Source: Dactylellina haptotyla
Taxonomy: Eukaryota; Ascomycota; Orbiliomycetes; Orbiliales; Orbiliaceae
Direction: 5' to 3'
Length of the DNA: 64,000 nt
Assembly: GCA_031310005.1 (NCBI GenBank)
Contig: CM062381.1
Coordinates: forward strand, 3,596,001 to 3,660,000
Both the position numbers and the translations under genes were made by a program. Shown one piece after another: positions 33,760-46,392 of the stretch; the stretch's first letter is position 1; every line of letters starts with the position of its first letter. Under the pieces are notes generated by a model, which did no database searches, was not told the origin of the DNA, and saw only the letters and a list, made by a program, of their open reading frames with translations.

Positions 33760-35112
33760 TTATGCGGTCAACTTGGCTTTCAACATGCCCTTCAAGGTGA
33801 TGGCATCGGCAGCGAACTTTCGGATACCATCGCTCAACTTCTCCGTGGCCATCTGGTCTTCGTTCAAGTCGAAGCGGAAGGCAGCCTCGTCGCTGATGTA
33901 GCTCTTCTTCTCGATGTCCAAAGAGGAAGCTGTGCATTTATTCCCACGTCAGCCATCTATTCGTGATAGCCCAACCAAAACGGAGAGTCCAAGACAAGGA
34001 TATAACAGAAACTAGAAGTAACAGAATGGCATTCACTCACCCGCGCTGGCGTCCAACTTCTGCGGCACCGCAGCATCGCTGTTCAACAACTCCTCCAACA
34101 AGTTCGGGCTGATGGTCAAATAATCGCATCCGGCCAACTCTGTGATCTCCCCGGTGTTCCTGAAGCTGGCACCCATGACGATGGTCTTGTATCCGTACTT
34201 CTTGTAGTAGTTGTAGATGCTCTGGACACTCTTAACACCGGGGTCCTCAGCGGCAGTGTAGGTCTTGCCCGTCGACGCCTTGTACCAATCCAAGATTCGC
34301 CCAACGAACGGCGAGATGAGGAACGCACCGGCCTCGGCGGCGGCGATGGCCTGAGTCTGACTGAACAGCAAGGTCAAGTTGCAGTTAATACCCTTAGCCT
34401 GTAGCTCCTTGGCGGCCTGGATGCCCTCCCAGGTACTGGCGATCTTGATAAGAATTCGGCTCTTGTCGACACCGACAGACTTGTAGAGGTCGATGATCTG
34501 GAGGGCCTTATTGACGGAGGCTCGCGTGTCGAAGGAGAAACTGGCGTCGACTTCGGTGGAGACCTTGCCGGGGACAATTTCTAGAATTTTGCTGCCGAAT
34601 TCGACGAGAAGACGGTCGAGGGTGGCTTCGACCTGTTCGTCGATGGAGGAGCCCTGTATATTTCATATACCCCGCGTTAGATATTGCTGTTGGATCGTTC
34701 GTAGAAGGGTAGGATAAACTTACGTTAGCCTTGCCGTACTCGACAGCGGTGTCAATTAAAGCGGCGTACTCGGGCTTCTTCGCGGCAGCCAAGATGAGAG
34801 ATGGGTTTGTGGTGGCATCCTGTGGCTTGTACTTCGCGATACTGCCAAAATCACCTGTAAGGGGGTACTATTAGCATCCAGAACGTATATATCGCCGCCA
34901 CCCCGCTAACCACACCAATGCTCCCAAGCACGGCGAGCTAGCTCCGGGAAATAAATCGTAGCATACCAGAATCAGAGACGACAACCTATTACCCAGGTTC
35001 CAAGTCAGCAATTGCTCGAATCTTCCGAGGTCGATGTATAGCGTAAGCTGCAAGGTGGGGTTCGGGAACATACCGTGCCAGTGGCCTTGAGCTGATCTAA
35101 TGAGGAAACCAT
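33760..35112 (-). CDS. TAL1: Transaldolase, 323 aa, five exons
   Basis: Exons: 35112-35074, 34985-34967, 34854-34724, 34653-34041, 33929-33760, including a 19-base second exon; all phases agree. The start reads '[16 protein letters not shown]' and residues about 18-35 hold the family block '[19 protein letters not shown]'. The Schiff-base lysine is in '[10 protein letters not shown]' (about K133), followed by '[11 protein letters not shown]' and '[11 protein letters not shown]'. The enzyme moves a dihydroxyacetone unit from sedoheptulose 7-phosphate to glyceraldehyde 3-phosphate in the non-oxidative pentose phosphate pathway, in the cytosol. Length is normal. Codon use is strongly C/G-ending, as expected for a highly expressed housekeeping gene. 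Confidence 0.96.
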
Positions 35113-37087
35113 CTTGAATTATCTGAATTGGAGGAATAAAACGGGGGATAAGCTATCTGGTAGGAATCAGTAATCGTGATACTCAATGGAGAATTGACAG
35201 CGAGAGAGGTGAAAGAAAAAAAAGCGGATGGAGGGGTTCCGGTTTCGCCGTATTATAATAAGCTCCCAGACCCGAGACAGCTAACCAAGCTATGATATAA
35301 TCGGAGGGGCAACAACACCGCCGCCGCCTCGTCCTGCCCGCCTCTGTCTCTGGCGGGTAACGGCGGCGGGAACACGAGACAGAAGAAAAAGTACTCACCG
35401 ACTGTTGAATCTGTTCACCGCCGGTGGAAAATATCTGCTCTGCTGTATAATTCTCACGGGAGAATTTTTCCGACTTGGAAGAAATATCTGGATTTTCGAA
35501 GCGGTAGGGGAATTTACGCAATGGCCTCAGTCCGACAAAGAAGAAATACACGTCCGCCCCCCAAACTTTCGGGCACCAGAGAGAAGAGGCCTTTTTATAA
35601 CCCCCAATTGCAATTCCGTTGGGGTCCGGCTCTCCATTCCAATCACTGAACCCAGTCAAGGTGGGGGAGGATGAGATGGAGGGGTTCGGAGAGCTCATGA
35701 TGCTCTTACTGCTCTCCTCGTGTTTCTCGAAATCCCACCATGAACGATTGCGTTCAATTATCTTCGAACACGCCAAGTCCAGGCTAGTTCCGGCGGCCGG
35801 GCAGCAGAAAAAAAAACCCAAAGCTAAGCTAACATAATTGAGATGTAAGCACCTGCAGCCTGATAACTAAGCCAAATTCTCGAAACTTGCAAGGCCGCAC
35901 CCACCCAACACGTTCCTGGATCCAGAGGTATTTGCAAGCGTTGGCGGAGCCGGTAGGGAAAGCTAGCTAGGCTCTTGAATCCTATCCTCGACGCGACCCT
36001 CCCCACCCCGGTACCCATCCCATCCTATCCACATGCCTCCGGCCGAATGCCGTGCGTAACTAGCACTGGAAACACGAGGTTTTTTAGTACTACCGTTCGA
36101 CTAAGGCTAAACTTTGAAGGTGGTATTTTGGAGATATAATAGATTAGTAACTGGCCGAAATGCGATTACTTCAGCTTACTCAACTTATCAATCGCTTTCG
36201 TACGGGATTCGCATCGATTGTGGCTATTGATAAGCTTTCTGAGATATGACGATTGACGTCATCTATGGATTCCAATATTCAGGCCTTTTCTCTGTCGTAT
36301 TTGAAGTAGAGATAGGTGAATATACGTTATGGAACGGTGGTACCAATAAACACTGCGTTGCTTCAATGTCTCGCACACTGTGCGAAGGCGGAAGACCCGT
36401 ATCGGGGGTCAGTTTTCAATTTTGCCTAAATTCATCTCTTGTGTTAGTCAGCCGATGGGAACGTGTTGGGGACACCACACTGAGGATATAGCTAGGCTGG
36501 AAGGTGTGTTCAAACCTTGTGTTATCGGCGGGATCATCGACATGGTCCTGTAATTGCGAATCGCGACTTAACCTGCAGGCCTGGACTCTACTTTCACTTT
36601 GAATCTAATACAGGACCATTCAAGTTTTAGCTTTTTGACTTCTCATCCGCTTCTATTGATTCGACCTTAGTTGAGATGCGAACCTCATCTTTCCAGATTA
36701 GATCGTCAAGCGAATTAATTATTAAGTACACAGTGTATTATCGACCTTAAACATCAAAAGCACACAGTATTTCTGGTGTATTCTAAAGTAGAGCATAAAT
36801 CAAAAAGGAGGAAAGAAACTATCTTGGTAGAATCTACTTCTCTCATCAAGTGCAATAGATTAAAACGGACTTGGGAAAATTTTTGGGAAGGGCAAGTCGA
36901 GGCTGAACAAATACGCATCTCCTCCTCAGAGCAAAACGAAATGGCTGGGTTCTGGAACCTGTGTAACAACGCCATGCTGCAAGCCATCAGCGGCAAGAAA
37001 CTTGAATTCACACACAATATTATTGCTCATCAGTTGCTCCTCGGACCACCTGCAAGAGTGACATGATTTTTACCGTCCCTTCCTTCA
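35113..37087. other. Intergenic, transaldolase promoter and gene-poor sequence
   Basis: The frames at 35183-35821 (minus) and 36776-37066 (plus) carry no recognisable domain. The first 700 bp are probably the transaldolase promoter. Nothing else supported. Confidence 0.5.
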
Positions 37088-38182
37088 TTATCCAAACAAG
37101 TGATTTACCAAAAAATGAACGCCACCGATCAATACCACCAAACTAAGGTTCCGCAGACCGCACCTGACCCGCCACCCTGCAGAAGTGGTCGTCGGAGCGG
37201 ATGTGCTCTGCGTTTCTGTTGCGATCGTTCCCGTACCACTCGATCCTCCTGGCGATGCGGTTGAGCTCTCACCAGCCCTTGTAATTCTTCCACTGTTCGT
37301 CACCATGGTCGTAGAAGATGGACTATTCGACGCAGGACTGTTGCTCATTGACGAACCGGACGGCACGCCAGTCTATTTCCATCATTAAACCAGTCTCATA
37401 AAAATAATAATGAATTTGAGATCTCACAACTTCAGTTAGGACAAACTCACCGAAATATACCCGCTCAACGCGCTTAAAACGAACGAACTTCCGCATTCCG
37501 TCCACGCTGCCAACTGTTCTACATCGTTTGCGGGAATTCCTAAGCACGTCTGGTTGAAGCTAGCGACGCAAAGCCATGCCATCTGTACTTGCTCCGTTTG
37601 ACAGAAACAGTCAAGTAGACTTGCGGGTGCTATCGTTGACGAGCAAGCGTATAGCAGTTGCCGGGCGCTCTGACAGTAGGTATGGTAAACTTGGCAATCC
37701 CCTCTGTCTGGCAGGAAAGATTGTGTAGTAGCAGGCGGTGTGGTGACAGTAGTAATGGATGGAACGCCGTCGCAGTATACATGCCAGGCTGACATTATGT
37801 AGTCGGCATCGGCGCGGAAATCGTAGTTCAGACAAGTAAGAAGCTCGTTTTCACAGCTTTTAAATCGCGTTATCAGCCTTTGGATATTCTCAACCGTCTA
37901 TGGAATGGATCAAGCGAAAGTGTTCTATTACCCTTGAATCTCGGAAAAAAAATTCTGGTTACACCAGCAATCCTCAAGATCTGTTTCGCTGAGGTCGTTC
38001 GGGTTGCAAGATCGCTTTATCTTTTCCGTTAGGTCTATACAATTATTTAGTCTGGTCGATACCGGGTTAAGGTCGACGCAGCTGCCCATCGCTAATGAAG
38101 TGAAAGCATTGCTATAAGACGTGTCCTGTGCCGTGACTTTGGCTACGATGGCCAAAAGGGCGAACAAGACGATTTTTTGCAT
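37088..38182 (-). CDS. Cysteine-rich secreted protein, probably GPI-anchored, 320 aa, three exons
   Basis: Exons: 38182-37932, 37877-37451, 37372-37088; phases 2 and 0 agree and the sum is a multiple of three. Signal peptide at 1-18 ('VLFALLAIVAKVTAQ'). Two cysteine modules follow with the same layout: C...C...C...'DCWC'...C...C...C in residues about 35-130 and C...C...C...'DCFC'...C...C...C in about 135-215. This suggests an internal duplication. Then comes a Ser/Thr-rich spacer and a C-terminal hydrophobic tail ('LVVLIGGVHFLVNHL'), as in GPI-anchored wall proteins. The module is CFEM-like in spirit, but the Cys spacing is not a clear CFEM match. Intron 1 is 54 bp. Confidence 0.75.
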
Positions 38183-38941
38183 GTTTAGTGATTTATTGTA
38201 TGGTGGACGGAATTTTTAGAGACGTTCAAACTGGAAATTCTTGTGAGCGCCGGGCAGAGAAGTTTAAGAAGGCTACTTTTCAACTGGTCATTGAATTATC
38301 AAGTGTCCATTTAAATCACGATATGTACTCCCATTTCGAAACTTCATTTCAAAGAGGTGATATCCCTGTGTGGATAACACCACTGTTGCCGGAATCAATA
38401 TGCAGGTCGGTCGGTCCAAGTTTCCCCAAGAAAAGTTCGCGAATCAAGCGATACCCACTTATGCAGTGTTACGAACATGCAGGGAAAATTGGCCACTAGC
38501 CGTGCGGCTGGGCCATGGACCCTAGCTTACGGCACCAAATACCTGGAAACAAGTTTCTATTGTTCTTATGAACTTCAGCTTGCCACACCCCGACACCCAA
38601 CAACCACGATTTCGGCGCCCTACGTCTGAAATTTTGCGGCACGGGTCTCGTGGTAATGAAGTGGGCATTTAAAGGCCTTTTATCCTGTTCTTAAAGCTGC
38701 CGACCATCAGGCCACCGCGCTGGCTCCCGTCAGCCATAATGTTGCCCGTTATCGCACAGCGCCGGAGCCAGGTTCTTATAGAAAGGCGCTTGTGTATTAA
38801 TACGTTTTTTTCTACTGTGAGCCGACTTTGCCCAACCTCTTGATAGCTAGATGCTCTCACAGATAGCAATCTATACCAATTTGTCTCTTTACCTACTATT
38901 AGATACATACAGTCACATAACTACACGAGTGTCAAGAAAAT
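38183..38941. promoter_or_regulatory. Divergent promoter region
   Basis: About 0.76 kb lies between two divergent genes for surface or membrane proteins. No ORF of note; individual promoter elements cannot be assigned. Confidence 0.5.
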
Positions 38942-40958
38942 ATGAGTAGCCAGCACTACCAACCCATATTCAATAAAAACGGGGTGTCCCCAGAAGTACC
39001 AATTCCACCTCTGCCGCCTGGTACTCATCAAGGGGGAAATTACCCGACTCAGTTTAACAAACCTCAATTCACAGATGCACATAACGGTCATCACAATGGT
39101 ATGAACTTTTCCCTTGATATCATCTGAGTCTTCATGAATTCATTAAAATAACAATGCATGTTCATAACGTTTAGAACCGAAAGCAGAACGCAACTGGGTC
39201 AGCTGGAAGCTCAGAGGATACAGTCTAGGAGGTTTTCTAGCAGTGCAGCTTGGACTATTAACTGCCATCATTGCAATGCTTGTTGCCTCTATAAAAAATA
39301 ACGGATTGGCGACCCTGAACCCTAGCGTGTCTCTGAACCTTCCTGGATTCGTTCCACAGAGTTTAGCGAAGAGCATCAACGCAAACCTAAAAAGTTCATA
39401 TATCTGGACTATCCCGCCTATTTTCCTCTCCTCGATCTACCGAATCTGCTGGGATGGTATCATAGCTGCTCTTGTTGAACGACAGCCGTTCGTTGAACTA
39501 GCAAGGAACAATAACAAAGGAGCCAGGCTTTCAAAATCAATCATGCTGGACTATAGATCTATGTTCCAAATATTTGCAATTCCAAAGGCATTCAAGAATC
39601 GCCACAGCGTCGTCGCCTTTTCTATGATATGGTCACTCATACTATCTTTGGGAATCACCCCTCTTTCCTCTCGTCTTTTCGATTCTCACGACATGGCCAT
39701 ATCTTACCCTGTCGACGTCACTGTATTTGATACATACGATAGTGACCGATTCAGCGAGGCAAACGATGTTTCCTACGTTTTCGACAATGTAGTCGCCACC
39801 TCGCTATATGGAGCTAATACCATCCCATTTACCAATGCCACTCACGCCTTTCAATCTTTTGCAGTGGTTGGCAATGCCACAAACAGGACTAACCTGCAAA
39901 GTAGCGCGGAGGTTACTTCGTATCATGCGTCTCTGGACTGCCAATTCGTGAAAGATGTGACCTGGATTTCCTTGGATTCCAACCCAGCAGACACTGTGGC
40001 GCAATATCATTTCACTTTCAACGATCGGAACTGCGACATTAACATGCTCACGACAGTCACTACCACTGATTCTATTATTGTGAGAACGGATCGCTTTGTA
40101 AATTGCGCCAGCCACCGTATTGTCGTTGCCTATGGTACTGGCACCTATTTAACGGCGTCTCCCGGTGCTCTAGCAAATAACATCACGCTCCTATCCTGTA
40201 TACCGGACTATGGCTTTACGAACGGAACTCTTACAATGTTGTTTTCTTCTGAACAATCTCCACGAATTGTCTCATTCACGCCAAATATATCGTATTCTTT
40301 ATATCGCGATACATTCCGAAAGCCGTACGAAGAATGGCTCGTGGATTTAACCGACTATGATGTTAAGGCTACAGCTTCGCTGAATGCGAACAAATTTGGA
40401 CATGTGATTTTTAACTACGCCAAAATGCTAAGCCCTGAGGATCCGATGTCAATGGACACAATTCTTGCTTCGACGCAAACTATGTTCTCAGCGATATACG
40501 CTGTAACCGCCAAACAAGTATTGTTGCAACCGGCACCAACTCCGATTCTGGCTTCTGGCACCGCTTCAAAAAGTACAACGCGGCTGTTTGTCAACCCGGC
40601 GATAGCTTATGTGCTTATCGTTGTCGTTGCTCTTCTGTGCGCGTGGAACATCTTCCTGATGATATATAAGCCCCGCGCGGACATAGATGAAGAACCACAA
40701 GGTGTTCTGTATCTTGCGGATATGTTGTACGGCAGAGATATAAACGAGTTGGTGCAGAGCTTTAGATTGCACATGGATGAGTATAAAGGCAAGTTTGGGG
40801 AGTATGTTGAGAAAAGTTATGACGTCAAGGAGTCAAGGGCGAAGGTTGTGAAGTCGAGTAGCGGGAATGGCTACGAAATTCAGTTAGCTCTGCAGGCGCC
40901 TGCAGGGAAGCCAGCGAAAACCTCGTGGTGGAAGAAACTCGGCCAGATGTTCTGTTAG
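38942..40958 (+). CDS. DUF3433-like membrane protein, 646 aa, two exons
   Basis: Exon 1 is 38942-39098, an intron of 76 bp follows, exon 2 is 39175-40958 (phase 1). The N-terminal 55 residues are Pro/His-rich. Hydrophobic segments occur at about 77-97 ('LAVQLGLLTAIIAMLVASI'), 120-145, 187-205 and near 555-575 ('YVLIVVVALLCAWNIFLMIY'). Between them lies a large probably extracellular region of about 330 residues with several N-glycosylation sequons (NAT, NRT, NIT, NGT, NIS). The combination 'WKLRGYSLGGF', 'WDGIIAALVERQPFVEL' and 'DYRS' fits the fungal DUF3433 family, whose function is unknown. Confidence 0.75.
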
Positions 40959-41219
40959 TTTGATTTATAATACGGATCTCTTGTATAATCTTGTTTATTC
41001 GTCCGAGGGAAAGAAAATGATTTCCGGTCTCCGAGCTCATTGACTATATAATAATATTACACGGTGTATGGAATAAGTGTGGTTTGGAAATGGGCGGCTG
41101 GCTAGCAATTTGGAGGAAGTCTGAACATCTAGTTAAACTCAACCTGTTATTGATTATCCAGTTCCAAACCGTTTTCATAAAAATCCAAAAAAAGTACCTC
41201 ATGCTGCCTATATAGATAA

Positions 41220-42038
41220 CTAATACCCGCGCAATAGTTCAAGGTCACCTCCCCAACCATCTATAACTTCAGATAGCTTGTTCTGATCAAACCGTTGGTC
41301 AAATGCCTGACACTCCCGCTCAATCGCAAGAAACACCTCCTGTATTGCAATCTCGCTACCTTCAAGAAGCCCATCAACCCTTATCAAAAGTATCTCCGCT
41401 TGCCAATCATTCCCTTGCAATAGATGCTCGCGTAGCTCCCAGGCTAGGTACTTGTTGTAAGGACGCACTCTGCCAAACAACGCAAACACGACATCGAGCA
41501 TCGATGCAAGGCTTTCTGTAGAATCAAGGCGGGCAGCCTGTCTTTTCCCTTCCCGGTGTGATTTTAATGACCTATAGGCGAAATTTATATATTCATCGAG
41601 GCGTGACCGACCGAGCAACAGCTCATGGATCTCTTGGGTGTCGAGAATTACCTGCCTTTTTACCGCTCTTGTAACTCTACCGCCACTAGAGTCGTGCAGC
41701 ACCCTCGCCCATGCATAGGATCAGCGATTCCAAGCTCCTTCCGACCCGAGTGGCTTGACAGTCTCTAATTCCGTGAGTGTCAACGAGATCTCGTCAATCG
41801 CTTGGCTCTAGATAGATAGCTGGCGAGTATTTTCGATCTCGTTGCGGATTACCATGACATCAACATCCGAGTATTTTGTAGCCATGTCACGTGCGGCGGA
41901 TCCGGTCAGCACTATCCCGATGACTGCTGGGTCTTCATCACCAAGTAGCTGTTCTAGAGGCGAAGGTACCGAAATTTGGCTATTATGAGCGAAGCTAAGA
42001 AGTAAGAGATGAGATGACCAAGGAGTGTAGATTTGGCC
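41220..42038 (-). pseudogene. Nucleotidyltransferase-like gene, decayed
   Basis: One minus-strand frame reads from 42038 to a stop at 41220 but has two internal stops, a TAG near 41809 and a TGA near 41727, and no ATG at its 5' end. It encodes 'YTPWSSHLLLLSFAHN', then 'VLTGSAARDMATKYSDVDVMV', the GS...D-x-D signature of the pol-beta-like nucleotidyltransferases, and a helical C-terminal half typical of DUF4037-like proteins. Each stop is one C-to-T or G-to-A step from Gln and from Trp or Arg, so either RIP-like mutation or ordinary decay fits. The 5' end is probably lost. An intron cannot easily remove both stops. Confidence 0.7.
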
Positions 42039-45000
42039 CTAACTAAGGATTTTTGCATTCGAAACTGTGCGCTGAGAATTCGAACAGCGAAATTTGAGTA
42101 CTTCTACGCCTTATCCTTGTGGCTTGACTCATATGCTCATGACATCCCGCCTTTAGATGAACCACTGGAACGTGTACGGAAACGTGGAGAAGTGCGTGTT
42201 GTGACAAAATTACAACACAACAAGCGGCCAAAAATAACCTGAGCAGGCTGCTTCCAAGGCGGAAAAGAAGCTCCGAACTTCGTGGCCTCGCGCGAGCGAT
42301 GAACTGTGCAGAATGCCTGTTTGTGCACCCTGTTTTTATCTATTGGACCTTTCGAAGTTGAACAAGTGTATTGCGCTTATGATACATGTTGGATATCTTG
42401 CTCAAATCTACATGGATATTCCTTTACCGATATGCAATAGTTCACAAGTGCGGAAAATTTAATTGTTATTTTGGCTCTCGCCCGATCATTGACTATTTAA
42501 ATACTTAAGTATTTGCACCTAGGTTCTTCAAAGTATCAATCGTTGGGTCCTAAAGAGATTGGTTCTTGTCATGACGTCAGAGATTTGTGGGGAAGGTCAA
42601 GCCTGCATGAGGCTGAAAACTACCACCCTTTCGAAATATCATGCCTTTGAATAAGATGGGGGTATATCCAAACGCCATTAAGTACTTATTTGAGCAGATA
42701 TTATGACTTGCTTTCGAGAAAAGCTACTTATTCTATTTTGTCGGGCCCAAACTATATATGTTATAGTATCAATTAAGATTGAGACTTAGAGCGCCAATAG
42801 TGGCTAAACGTGCTCAGCAAGTGTCATGCAATGCTACCTCGAAACCCGCGAAGGAGAGTTTCTATATCATTCTTCTCCACATAGTTGCGTAATTATTTTT
42901 GTTTTCCCTTGCTGATGGATCACAACAGCAAGCCCCTGTTACGCGAGAATAAAAAATTCGGGGTGAAGTCTTTGGCTGGTGAGCGGGCCTGTGCGGGGGG
43001 TCTGGGCATGTAATTTGCGCATTTGAGTTCTTGGTCTAGGTAAGCTTGCAACCCAAGAAATAACAAATGTGAACGGGATATACCATTTATACGCCAATCG
43101 ATTAATCCTTGATTCCTGTCTGATCGCAGACTCCGAGTTCATCCGTGTTGAGATAATTTATGCAAAGGCGTCCTATCGATGGCTATGAAAAGTCAGATCG
43201 CGAGAGCCAAAATTAGGCAATTGTTTAGTCCGCTATGTTCATAGGTCGGCAATTTGCTTTGAGACAATGGGAATAATCGCTCCGATGCTGAGCTGGAAAA
43301 CAGCTATCACGTCGGGGATACATAATCCGATTATGGCATATGAAACTCGCAGAAACAAAATAGCCCGGGCAATTGGACATCGACATGATATTCAGGGTCC
43401 GATATTGGTAGACAGAAAAAACACGGGCAAACAGGAAGAACGACGCGACGAATTGCATTTCCGGCTTGAAGAAGTTGCCTCTGATCCTAAGAGGTTCAAT
43501 GATCCCTGTCGTGCCAACAACAACATATGCACCCTGCGCCCAAATCTGGGCTTGAGCAACATGCAACATGCTTCACCAATACTTGGATTTGGCAGAATTG
43601 TGGTCTGAGTTTTCTTGATTCACTTGAGTAATCGGGTTCCAAAGCGGCGGGCAGGTATAATCCAATTGGCGGAGCCGAGAGCCGCAACAAACTTACAAGC
43701 AGATTCCCCGCAAATTGTTGATTCCCGTTGTGTGACTGGTGATCATCATATGACTACACTCCTCAAGTTACGCAAATTTTCTCGCTGTCCCCCCCGATTT
43801 TCTAGGATTGAATGTCGTGAAGCAAAGTATCGCGGTATGCGAAGCGCAGCGCCGCAAAATTATCTTTTTCGCTCTTATTCTTTGCCCGGAGAAAATAGGC
43901 AGGCTAGTGCTGACTTAGGTTCGCGCTCAGCTGAGGCTGGCGAACGGCACAGTTGGTCGGTCATATAGGTGTTGCAAATCCAGATTTGGTGTTTCCTCAA
44001 CAGATTTGGAAAGCCTGCTTCTCGCTCGTGTTACGTCGGAGGTGCGGCAGGGCGAGGCTCAAGAAATTTTGTGTTCCTGAGTGTCTAGATCATTGGCCGT
44101 TCGAAAAGACTCTTCCGATCCTCGTATATGCATGCCGATATATATTAGGTAATACCGCTTAGTTGTCCGGGGGTGATAATGCACGAAAGTGAGCAGGATG
44201 CAAAGCACTTTCGTACCCCGCGCTGGGCTTGGTGTATCCTGCCGTGTCTTTGGTTTTCTGGAGTGTACCTGGGTACTTCTAGAGTTTGCAGTGTAAATCT
44301 TTGTCGAAAATGGTGGTCAATTGTGACGATGCAGCTTCGGCATGCACCGTGCCTTCCATCTGCTGGAATCAAGCCGATATGGACGGATCGGCGAGAAGGC
44401 GAACTCGGTTTTTTATCTGATTCTTTCAAGATGGATATTTCCACCGTTTTTCCCAAAGAAAACTTAGTTTCAGTTTTTGACAAAATTTGAAGTTACATTG
44501 GTAATGAAATAAATATTTTGAGCGCCACTTACTTCAGCAGCTAACGTATGCTCAACAGTAGTGCAGAATAGCCGAAAGCTTAGTGTTGAGAAATGAAGCT
44601 AAAAGCCTCTAGCTTGCTAAAATCTGTCGCTCCGGAAGACCTTCTTGGTGGATGGTCTTTACCAGAATCAGACAACATGTACCATTGGTGTGCAGACTTC
44701 CAAGAAACTGGATAAAAGTGAGCTCTCCATAGACGCTGCCTCATTCGCAAACTCGAAGTGAGGCCGAGATTGAGTGCAGGACGTGGATCCTGTGTGAGAA
44801 CCAATTGCCACCATTCTCAAGAATATATTCCATGTGGGGAGAATGTGAGGAGAAGGCGGCAAGGTATTGGATTGAGTTCCCGGGTAGGCATCTTTCGTGC
44901 GGTTTTGGCCCCACCATATCTATCGATAACTCACGCTAAATTTATCCATATATTCCATTTAGGGATTCTGTGCTGTCTTATTGTAGAACCATGCTGCACA

Positions 45001-45879
45001 GTCAAAACTGGATAACTGCAAGGTCCACAAATATGGAGGTTTCCGGGCCTCCCGTGCGGCCGCGTAGCTAGTGGCTAACTGCATCGAGACGGTGCTCCCC
45101 ACGATCAATTTGTACTAGGTCGATGAGGAACACTACCACAGTACAAACACTATACAACCGGTAACTCTCAACGGCAATAGAAGGTAATTCAGTGATTATG
45201 AAACTTTCGAGGAAGTAGTATACTATGAACCATCTATTACAGTTTTGTCATCTGTCAATGAGTTACTTATGTTGTTTTTAGAAACAATAGACTGGTAAGA
45301 GACAGGATATTCCCCTTGCAGAGCCCACCACACTCCGGATCTCGCTCCAGTGGATTGAAAGTCCGAAGAAGTTTCGTGAAAGAGAAAGGCTGAAATCAGA
45401 CAAAAATAATAGATGCACAAGCCCTCTCCACTACTTGGACTCGACGTGTCCGCAGTATGCATCTTGCAGTTTTCGCAGTCCAACCCTTGAAAGAATAAGA
45501 AAACAAGATGCATAACGGAAGGATATCTAAGAAACTTGTAAGCCTGAACAAGTCTACGGCTGAAGATAGTAAATCAAGGTAGACTAGAAGTGCGATGACG
45601 CTACTTTCTTGTATCTGTGTGATTCCATTAGAGTCCAGCTGAACGGATATCTCCCCTGTTGTGTAAAAAGAACACTAGGTGTCTTCGGGATAATACCGGA
45701 CTGACTTCAACCTTCCAGCTAGAAATGAATATAAAAAGAGGTCGATTCTCCCCCAGATTTCCAACTTTTTTATCATCATCAGCAGTTCATCAATCGTTAG
45801 CTTAACAATTGTTAGCTTTTAAATCTTCAATAGCAACTTCTACCCATTTCAAGAAACTTTTTAAACAAAATTCTTCAAA
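42039..45879. other. Long gene-poor region (3.8 kb)
   Basis: No gene with a recognisable start, domain or splice pattern. The frames at 43225-43690 (both strands) and 44145-44490 overlap one another. A minus-strand stretch at 43300-43560 is hydrophobic but has no family match. No tandem or inverted repeat stands out. Confidence 0.45.
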
Positions 45880-46392
45880 ATGAAGGTCTCCTCTATCGCA
45901 ATTGCCCTCTCCTTCTGCGCCACCGCCTTTGCGGCCGCTATCAACTCTCCTGATGAGCTTTTCAAGCGAACAGGATCCGCAGACGGTTGCAACCATAATA
46001 ACTGCTATCGCGCCGTCATTGGCGACGGAGAGAAAGGTATCAAGTTTTGCAAGAAGTTCCTTTGGAACCGAGGCTACAGCTGGGGCGATTGCGGCGAGTA
46101 CAAGGAAAAATGCCAATACGATCGTGAAAGGCTCGTAACTGCCTGCAAGTGCATTTTGGTAAGTACAAAAGGACCTTTCACAGGATCAAAAATAAGCATA
46201 GAGCAACGAACTAACTGTGAATGCCTCTAGAACGATGATCACCTACCCATGTGCAAGCCTCGCGGCGAGCGCTGTGATCGTGGAGACTACAAATGGGACT
46301 GCTGCCGTTATGATGATAACTGGCCAAGAAGCAATGATTGGGATAGCAACGATTGGGGTCACTGCGGCTGGAAGGATAGCAAGTGTGATTAA
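45880..46392 (+). CDS. Secreted 13-cysteine protein, effector candidate, 146 aa, two exons
   Basis: Exon 1 is 45880-46158, an intron of 72 bp follows (GTAAGT...CTAG), exon 2 is 46231-46392, phase 0. Signal peptide at 1-19 ('SIAIALSFCATAFAA'); a Kex2-like Lys-Arg at 29-30 ('ELFKRTG') would release a mature peptide of about 116 residues with 13 cysteines, including 'ACKC' and 'DCCRYDD'. The C-terminus has a repeated Asn-Asp-Trp motif ('SNDWDSNDWGHC'). I recognise no family. Small size, high Cys content and Kex2 processing fit an effector or antimicrobial protein; this is inference. Confidence 0.8.

Noticed and set aside
35183-35821. 212-codon minus-strand frame upstream of transaldolase
   Set aside because: Low-complexity Ser/Arg composition, no motif, lies in the promoter of a housekeeping gene.
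43225-43569. Hydrophobic 114-codon frame
   Set aside because: No family match and an equally long frame lies on the other strand; coding not supported.
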